DNA of 29,038 nt from an uncultured Ruminococcus sp. (GTDB lineage: Bacteria > Bacillota > Clostridia > Oscillospirales > Ruminococcaceae): assembly GCA_902464115.1 (NCBI GenBank), contig CABQIF010000011.1:1-29038 (forward strand). The letters are read 5' to 3'. Each line of letters starts with the position of its first letter. Positions within the stretch are counted from its first letter, which is position 1. Position numbers and translations under genes: made by a program. Below are positions 24,801 to 29,038 of this stretch, one piece after another. The notes under the pieces were generated by a model. The model had not been told where the DNA came from, did not search any database, and was given only the letters and a program-made list of their open reading frames with translations.

Positions 24801-25270
24801 TCTTGCAGAGTGTGAAACCGCATCTGACCAAAAAGCAGGAACGAATGTGTTTCTTCCAGATGGAAGATGAAACCAGAACGCTGGAATGCGTGGCATTTCC
24901 GAATGTCTTTCGTGCGATTCAGCAGAAATTGCAGCCGGATACGATTTTATGGTGCAAGGGGCGGCTATCCGTTCAGGAGAGCGGCGTTTCTCTATTGTGC
25001 AGCAGCGTTCTGACATTGGAAGAGTTGCAAAAACAGCTTTCCCGTGCGAAATTCTGCATCAAATTATCGTCTGCGGATACTGACCGGATGCAGCAGGCAA
25101 TTCAAATTGCTGCGAAGTATTCCGGAGAAACTGCATTGTGTTTCTATCTCACCGACCAAAAGAAGATGATCCAACCAAAGCAGAAGCAAAGTATTGCGAT
25201 TTCTGCGGAGAGTGAGCAGGCATTTTCAACCATTTTTACCAGTTCAGAACTGGGCATTTTACAAGTATAA
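21830..25270 (+). CDS. dnaE: DNA polymerase III subunit alpha (DnaE)
   Basis: This is a replicative C-family polymerase. In Firmicutes that also have PolC, DnaE extends primers on the lagging strand. The 1146-residue product has, in order, a PHP domain (HLHVHSVYSLLDG, LTDHGNLYAA, GCEVYVASR, ATNDAHYL), the polymerase palm with the catalytic acids in MPDFDIDFC near residue 400 and the preceding GPGRGSGAGSL, then the fingers (GVFQFESAGM, LYRPGPR). Further on are YQEQVM, FNKSHAVAYAYLAYQTAYLK, a helix-hairpin-helix region, and a C-terminal OB domain (VAFLGILQSVKPHLTKKQER). The PHP domain keeps the His, Asp, Glu and Cys positions expected for metal binding, so it may be an active proofreading exonuclease. 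AAAGGAG lies ten bases before the start, inside whiA. Confidence 0.97.
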   Translation: MSEQKNDAFVHLHVHSVYSLLDGACRIPEMMERLKELGQTAVALTDHGNLYAAISFYQAAKKAGIHPIIGCEVYVASRTRFDRGTAVDRKRYHLVLLCENQTGYQNLVKLVSKACLEGFYQKPRVDWELLTQYHEGLIALSGCLAGEIPQLLLSGDYAAAKQTALRYQALFGAEQYYLEVQNHGLQEQKTVLPLLEQLSRETGIPLVATNDAHYLTKEEAEMQQVLLCIQTGKTLDDPTALRFETEEFYLKSTQEMQTLFAAMPEAIANTRRIADRCHVELETGTLHLPAFSMEGVSDNIAFFQALCEKGMQKRYGTPVPEPVRNRLQREIQVIRQMGYVDYFLIVWDYVRYAKQHGIPVGPGRGSGAGSLCAYCMGITEIDPMAYHLLFERFLNPERVSMPDFDIDFCVEGRPAVKEYVIQKYGADRVTEIITFDFFKARGAIRDVGRVLHLPYAFCDQIAKKIDPRQTIAETLAAPDGKELQQLLHTNADAKKLLDLAQKIEGVPRHTSTHAAGVIISAIPLLEMVPLQKNEDTIVTQYPMGDLETLGFLKFDFLGLRNLTIIRNCVRMIQETEPHFSIHHIPITDAAVYQMMANGDTMGVFQFESAGMRHVLLQMQPKCLEDLTAALSLYRPGPRDSIPQYLENRKHPDSISYAHPLLKPILEVTYGCMVYQEQVMEICRSLAGYSYGRADVVRRAMSKKKQEVMEQERQTFLYGLDGVCSGAIQNGVPKAVAESIFDEISRFAAYAFNKSHAVAYAYLAYQTAYLKCHYFSAYMAALMTSVIGDFPKLLAYSSACKKAGVAVLPPHINESHAAFTCTKQGIRFGLHAIKNVGIALIEKLERERQAHGAFTDLYDFCERMQGIELNKRALESLIQSGALDGLGWNRRQMLTQADAVLSAAKETAATQVVGQMQLFGGDATGSWQRPAPEPMEEFSPAELLRMEREVTGMYLSGNPFQPVQYLCRLLHVPASTELSDLPEQAEVAFLGILQSVKPHLTKKQERMCFFQMEDETRTLECVAFPNVFRAIQQKLQPDTILWCKGRLSVQESGVSLLCSSVLTLEELQKQLSRAKFCIKLSSADTDRMQQAIQIAAKYSGETALCFYLTDQKKMIQPKQKQSIAISAESEQAFSTIFTSSELGILQV

Positions 25271-25292
25271 CAGCGTATCTTAGGGGGAATGG

Positions 25293-27161
25293 ATGATGCA
25301 ATCAACATTTTGGAAACGAACCATTTGCAGTGTGCTTGCGTGCAGCAGCCTTTTTTACAGCTTGCCGCTGAGCAGTGCAGCAGATGCCGAAACTGGTGCA
25401 TCTGCATCGGAAACAGAATCCACAGAACCAACCGAACCGCCGGATGACCCTGTGGTTTCGAGCACAGATGCTTCAGCAGAAACAACCGAAACTGCAACGG
25501 AAACCATCCTAGAAGAACCAGACGATGATCATATTTCCTTGGGCGACTTAACGGGGGATGGTATGATTGCGGTAGATGATGCTGTTTTTGTGTTGACGAT
25601 ATATGCAAAGATGGCAGCTGGAGCAGAAGTGAATCTGACGCCCAATCAATTTTTCTATTCCGACTGCAATCACGATGGAAAAGTGGATGTTACCGATGCG
25701 GTTTTGATTCTGGAATACTATGCAAAACGGGCAGCCGGTGCAACAGAGCTTTCTTTTTCAGATTACATTGACCAGAAAAACCAGCAACCAGAAACCACCA
25801 CAACGACAACTACTGCAACAGAATCCATTCCGGTGGAAACAACGACCACGACTGTTTCTACAGAAATGACCGAATCTGTGACCACCGAACCAACAACAGA
25901 AGCAATTACTACAACCATACAACCAACGACGACCACCACCACTTCTGAACAAACGACTACAACGACAACCACGACAACAACACAAACCACCACAACTACC
26001 ACAACCAAAGCAACCACGACCACGACAACCACCTTGCCACGAGCAAAGAAATTGTCTGTGAATTGTATTTTACAGAATGATTCGCCATCGCTGCCGACTG
26101 GCTGCGAAGCAACCGCATTGACAATTGCACTACAATATGACGGATTTTCTGCGGAAAAAACCGATATTGCAAAAACGTATCTGCCGAAAATGTTGTTCTA
26201 CACCTTGAATAATATCTATTATGGAGCGGATTTCCAGTATGTTTTCCCCGGTGACCCGATGACTTCTTACGGGTACGGCTGTTATGCTCCGGCAATCATT
26301 GCCACAGCGAACGCTTACTTTACCGCACAGAAAAATGCCTCCTATGCAGAGAATCTCTCGGGGACAAGCTTTGAAGACCTGTTCCCATACATTGCAGCTG
26401 GTAGACCAGTTGTTTTCTGGGGCACAATGGGAATGCGAGCACCGGAGACAGGCGGCAGCTGGACAACACCGGAAGGCGATACGGCAACTTGGGTGAGCCA
26501 TGAACATTGCTTGGTTTTGACGGGATATGATAAAAACGCTGGTACGGTATCCGTTGCCGACCCTCTGCGTGGAAATGTGACGTATGATTTGAACTTGGTT
26601 GCACAGCGATATAATCAGATGGGCAAGCAGGCAGTCATCATTCATGCCACAACCGATTCCAAAACAGAAACGGAAGGCGTGATTGATGATGGCGTTTATC
26701 GGTTGCGAAATGCGGGAAGCGGACTCTATATGACAGTTGCAGACGGTGTTGATGCAGACGAACGCAACTTGATTCAAGATGCAGCCGATGGCACAGCGGC
26801 ACAAGAATTTCGGATTTCCTATGATACAGACCGGAACGCTTATCGGTTGTATACCATGTGTTCTTCCGGCGGAACAAATCGCGTGGTGGACATTGTAAAG
26901 CTGGGCGGTGGCGTTGTCAGCGGCTGCAATGCAGAAATTTATCGTCCAGTGGATGCCCCTGCACAGACCTTTGTTCTCGTTCCGCAGGCAGACGGAACGA
27001 TGCTGTTTTCTTGCAGTACGAACCGCAGTGCATGCTTGTCCGTTTGGAATACAGACATGGGAACACAGGAACAGACGGGCTTTTATGATGCCGGAAATGT
27101 GGTGATCCGAAACGACAATGGAGATGACTTGCAACGCTGGATTTTAGAGCCAGTCGAATAA
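25293..27161 (+). CDS. Secreted dockerin protein with C39-like cysteine peptidase and ricin-type beta-trefoil domains
   Basis: The 622-residue product has a signal peptide (to about residue 30), an acidic Ser/Thr/Glu stretch, then a type I dockerin at about residues 83-150. The dockerin has two calcium loops, GDLTGDGMIAVDDA and SDCNHDGKVDVTDA, each followed by a helix ending in AKMAAG or AKRAAG. A Thr-rich linker at 167-247 leads to a C39-like peptidase domain at about 255-455, with Cys271 in PTGCEATAL, His405 in SHEHCLVLTGYD and Asp423 in VADPLRG. Residues 467-622 form a ricin-type beta-trefoil (GVYRLRNAGSGLYM to QRWILEP). It should be exported and plugged into a cohesin scaffold of a cellulosome. 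It starts 22 bases after dnaE, with GGGGG before the start, so it may be read through from dnaE. Peptidase substrate is unknown. Confidence 0.9.
   Translation: MMQSTFWKRTICSVLACSSLFYSLPLSSAADAETGASASETESTEPTEPPDDPVVSSTDASAETTETATETILEEPDDDHISLGDLTGDGMIAVDDAVFVLTIYAKMAAGAEVNLTPNQFFYSDCNHDGKVDVTDAVLILEYYAKRAAGATELSFSDYIDQKNQQPETTTTTTTATESIPVETTTTTVSTEMTESVTTEPTTEAITTTIQPTTTTTTSEQTTTTTTTTTTQTTTTTTTKATTTTTTTLPRAKKLSVNCILQNDSPSLPTGCEATALTIALQYDGFSAEKTDIAKTYLPKMLFYTLNNIYYGADFQYVFPGDPMTSYGYGCYAPAIIATANAYFTAQKNASYAENLSGTSFEDLFPYIAAGRPVVFWGTMGMRAPETGGSWTTPEGDTATWVSHEHCLVLTGYDKNAGTVSVADPLRGNVTYDLNLVAQRYNQMGKQAVIIHATTDSKTETEGVIDDGVYRLRNAGSGLYMTVADGVDADERNLIQDAADGTAAQEFRISYDTDRNAYRLYTMCSSGGTNRVVDIVKLGGGVVSGCNAEIYRPVDAPAQTFVLVPQADGTMLFSCSTNRSACLSVWNTDMGTQEQTGFYDAGNVVIRNDNGDDLQRWILEPVE
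25791..26033 (+). repeat. Low-complexity ACN-repeat tract encoding the Thr-rich linker
   Basis: About 80 codons, largely ACA, ACC, ACG and ACT, encode runs of up to ten consecutive Thr interrupted by Glu, Ser, Val and Gln. The synonymous codons are mixed, so this is not a clean microsatellite. The tract creates open but meaningless frames on the reverse strand rich in Val or Cys/Gly. A similar shorter Thr-rich tract is in the protein at 16817-17929. Confidence 0.85.
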
Positions 27162-27215
27162 AAAAAACGTTCTGGAAGAAGAACTTTAAAACAAATAAAA
27201 GACACAAACCAACAC

Positions 27216-27251
27216 AAAACAGGAGAACCCTTTTCGTTCTCCTGTTTTTTT
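27216..27251 (+). terminator. Rho-independent terminator after the dockerin gene
   Basis: A 13-base arm at 27216-27228 pairs perfectly with 27236-27248, and the T run extends to 27251. The loop is 7 bases. It ends the whiA-dnaE-dockerin stretch. Confidence 0.93.
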
Positions 27252-27283
27252 ATATTTGTCCGGAATCCATCCCATCACACAAC

Positions 27284-27313
27284 TTGACGATTTCTTGCAC
27301 CATATGCTATAAT
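27284..27313 (+). promoter_or_regulatory. Sigma-A promoter of the cobalamin operon
   Basis: TTGACG at 27284-27289 and a perfect TATAAT at 27308-27313 have an 18-base spacer. The start of transcription is expected near 27320, leaving a leader of about 75 bases before cbiA. Confidence 0.82.
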
Positions 27314-27337
27314 AAATGAATGTCAATGAATCAAAAT

Positions 27338-27378
27338 TCTGTGGGAAAGTTGCGTTCAATTAACACATTCCCCACAGA
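27338..27378 (+). other. Leader stem-loop upstream of cbiA
   Basis: TCTGTGGG at 27338-27345 pairs with CCCACAGA at 27371-27378 across a 25-base loop, a perfect 8-base stem ending four bases before the AAGGAGGG ribosome binding site. It could influence ribosome access or mRNA stability. It is too short to be a cobalamin riboswitch. Confidence 0.5.
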
Positions 27379-27395
27379 TTGCAAGGAGGGAACAG

Positions 27396-28775
27396 ATGCA
27401 GAATCAGATTCCACGCCTGCTGCTCAGTGCGACTGGCAGTGATAGCGGAAAAACAACGATGATGCTGGCGTTGCTGTCTGCTTTTCAGAAAAGCGATGTC
27501 GTTGTGCAGAGTTATAAAAGCGGCCCAGATTATATTGACCCGATGTTTCATGAAGCAGTGACACATCGTCCGGCTTATCATACCGACCCGTTTTTTCTGC
27601 AACCAGATTCCATGCGAAAGCTGGTTGCTGCCACTGCCCAGCAGGCAGACCTTGCCTTGATCGAGGGGGCAATGGGATTTTATGACGGCATCGGACAGAC
27701 TTCTGAAGCCAGTGCCGATACTGTTTCTCAGTGGCTGGAAACGCCAGCGGTATTGGTTGTAAATCCACAGAAAATGGGGCGTTCTGTCGCTGCAATCTGC
27801 AAGGGCTTTTTGCAGTTAGAGCCACACAATCGCATTGCTGGATTTCTGTTGAATCGAGTTCGCAGCGGCATGGCAGCCTATTATCAAGCCATCATCGAAC
27901 GGGAAACCGGACTGCCCGTATATGGCTATTTGCCGGAGTTGCCGGAAGTGCAGCTGCCCAGCCGACATCTGGGCTTGTACACAGCGGAAGAAGTGGACAC
28001 ATTACAGGAAAAAATCAATTTACTGGGAGAAACTGCCCGAAAAACCATTGCACTGGAGCGGCTGCAAGCGTTGGCAGAAACTGCACCGCCGTTGCCAGTG
28101 CCGGAACTTCCACCAATGCCACCACATTCCTTCCGGTTAGGCGTTGCAAGAGATGCCGCATTTTGCTTTTACTATGCGGAAAATTTAGAACTGTTGCAGC
28201 GAAACGGTGCAGAGTTGGTATTTTTTTCACCGCTGACGGATTCCGCTCTGCCAGAGCAGTTAGATGGGGTTTATTTGGGCGGTGGGTATCCGGAATTATA
28301 TTTACCGCAGCTTTCGGGAAATCATACATTTTTAGAGAGCCTGCGAGCAGCTGCTCAGAAACAGCTTCCCATTTTCGCTGAGTGTGGCGGATTTTTATAC
28401 TTGCAGCAGTCCATACAGGATGCACAGGGCAATATCTTTCCCATGGCTGGCTTATTGCCCGGAACGGCAGCAATGGGTAACCGTCTTTGTCGATTCGGCT
28501 ATGTCACGATGACGGCTCAGCAAGATACCCTCTGTGCAGAAAAGGGGGCTGTGATACGGGCACACAGTTTTCACTATGCGGACAGTACCGAAAATGGCAC
28601 GGCTTTTTCCGTGCAGCGTCCAAATGGTCGGACATGGCTGGAGGTGCAGCAACAAGGCTCGATTTTAGCTGGATTTCCGCACTGGTATTTTCCATCCTGT
28701 CCAGAAGCTGCACAGCGATTTGCGGAGCAGTGCCGCAGGTATCAGAAAAGGAGAAACACCGGATGCAGATTTTAA
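27396..28775 (+). CDS. cbiA: Cobyrinate a,c-diamide synthase
   Basis: It amidates the a and c side chains of cobyrinic acid using glutamine and ATP, in the anaerobic cobalamin pathway (called CobB in aerobic nomenclature). The 459-residue product has an N-terminal dethiobiotin-synthetase-like ATPase domain with the P-loop SATGSDSGKTT, SGPDYIDPMFH and IEGAMGFYDG. A class I-like glutamine amidotransferase domain follows from about residue 245, with the GVYLGGGYPELY motif, nucleophile Cys330 in FAECGGFLYL, and a late SFHYAD. AAGGAGGG precedes the start at five bases. Its 3' end overlaps cobU by 13 bases. The C-terminus is slightly Arg/Lys-rich and is the part shared with the cobU ribosome binding site. 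Confidence 0.95.
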   Translation: MQNQIPRLLLSATGSDSGKTTMMLALLSAFQKSDVVVQSYKSGPDYIDPMFHEAVTHRPAYHTDPFFLQPDSMRKLVAATAQQADLALIEGAMGFYDGIGQTSEASADTVSQWLETPAVLVVNPQKMGRSVAAICKGFLQLEPHNRIAGFLLNRVRSGMAAYYQAIIERETGLPVYGYLPELPEVQLPSRHLGLYTAEEVDTLQEKINLLGETARKTIALERLQALAETAPPLPVPELPPMPPHSFRLGVARDAAFCFYYAENLELLQRNGAELVFFSPLTDSALPEQLDGVYLGGGYPELYLPQLSGNHTFLESLRAAAQKQLPIFAECGGFLYLQQSIQDAQGNIFPMAGLLPGTAAMGNRLCRFGYVTMTAQQDTLCAEKGAVIRAHSFHYADSTENGTAFSVQRPNGRTWLEVQQQGSILAGFPHWYFPSCPEAAQRFAEQCRRYQKRRNTGCRF

Positions 28776-29038
28776 TTTCTGGCGGAGCGAACAGTGGAAA
28801 GTCCAGTCTTGCCGAACAGCTTGCCGTTGCACAGCCGGTTCAGCCACGATATTATTTTGCAACCATGCAGATATGGGATGCGGAATGTGTCAGAAGAATT
28901 GAACGACATCGCCAGCAGCGAGCAGGAAAGGGCTTTCAGACCGTTGAAGTTCCCACAAACCTGTTGGAAACGGTTTCTGCTTTTCCGCAGGGCGGATGCG
29001 GATTGCTGGAATGCGTCAGCAATTTGCTATCCAATGAA
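28763..29038 (+). CDS. cobU: Adenosylcobinamide kinase / guanylyltransferase, 5' part
   Basis: CobU phosphorylates adenosylcobinamide and then attaches GMP, a step in building the nucleotide loop of cobalamin. The frame starts at ATG 28763, with AAAGGAG nine bases upstream inside cbiA, overlaps cbiA by 13 bases, and stays open to the window end: 92 codons, about half of a typical protein of 180 residues. The P-loop is ISGGANSGKSS at residues 5-15; Asn replaces the Arg of the common GGxRSGKS form. The next conserved block is YYFATMQIWDAE, then RRIERHRQQR, which includes the His expected to be guanylylated, then FQTVEVP and LLECVSNLLSNE. The gene confirms that cbiA belongs to a cobalamin operon. 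The end of the gene is outside the window. Confidence 0.9.
   Translation, partial: MQILISGGANSGKSSLAEQLAVAQPVQPRYYFATMQIWDAECVRRIERHRQQRAGKGFQTVEVPTNLLETVSAFPQGGCGLLECVSNLLSNE

Noticed and set aside
25763..26032. Minus-strand frame of 89 codons made almost wholly of Val, resembling a membrane peptide.
   Set aside because: It is the antisense reading of the ACN-repeat Thr linker, an artefact of low complexity.
27252..27395. Possible cobalamin riboswitch upstream of cbiA.
   Set aside because: The space between terminator and gene is too short, and no B12-box-like conserved core is visible.

Overview
The window looks like a chromosomal segment from a Gram-positive anaerobe of the Oscillospiraceae, most likely Ruminococcus or a close relative. 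The evidence is a dockerin-bearing secreted protein with Thr-rich linkers, strong AGGAGG-type ribosome binding sites, a Firmicutes-style hprK-murB-rapZ-whiA-dnaE block, and a CUT1 sugar transporter operon with no ATPase gene of its own. Genus is an inference, since no rRNA is present. Gene density is high. Most of the long antisense reading frames are shadows of the genes listed here.

Left edge (1-340): the 3' end of a small accessory-type gene, then an orphan two-repeat CRISPR remnant with a type I-C-like repeat and no cas genes, then a terminator hairpin. Positions 344-3673 hold a divergent polyphosphate pair: ppk (minus strand) and an exopolyphosphatase/GppA gene (plus strand), separated by about 350 bases of regulatory DNA.

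Positions 3716-9161 are a self-contained polyamine operon with its own promoter and terminator. It encodes S-adenosylmethionine decarboxylase, a fold-I Arg/Lys/Orn decarboxylase, spermidine synthase, a DUF1963 (YwqG-like) protein, and a carboxy(nor)spermidine dehydrogenase-like enzyme. It therefore combines enzymes of two different aminopropyl-transfer chemistries, but contains neither a carboxyspermidine decarboxylase nor an agmatinase.

Positions 9185-15546 (minus strand) are a sugar operon read from right to left: lipoprotein solute-binding protein, two permeases, and a GH2 beta-galactosidase. Hairpins lie between the binding protein and the permeases, and again before lacZ. Positions 15547-16102 are a gene-free, AT-rich regulatory region with inverted and direct repeats and promoters on both strands.

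Positions 15995-20815 form a plus-strand operon from a near-consensus promoter to a terminator: rpe, a membrane-anchored Thr-rich protein with a DUF4015-like domain, hprK, murB and rapZ. The glmR (yvcK) gene usually found between rapZ and whiA is absent. whiA, dnaE and a secreted dockerin / C39-like cysteine peptidase / ricin-type beta-trefoil protein follow in close order to a terminator at 27216-27251.

The right edge (27284-29038) starts a cobalamin operon with its own promoter and a leader hairpin: cbiA/cobB overlapping cobU, which runs off the window. The most unusual items are the mixed-chemistry polyamine operon, the dockerin-linked peptidase behind dnaE, the repeat-rich regulatory region at 15.6-16.0 kb, and the orphan mini-CRISPR.
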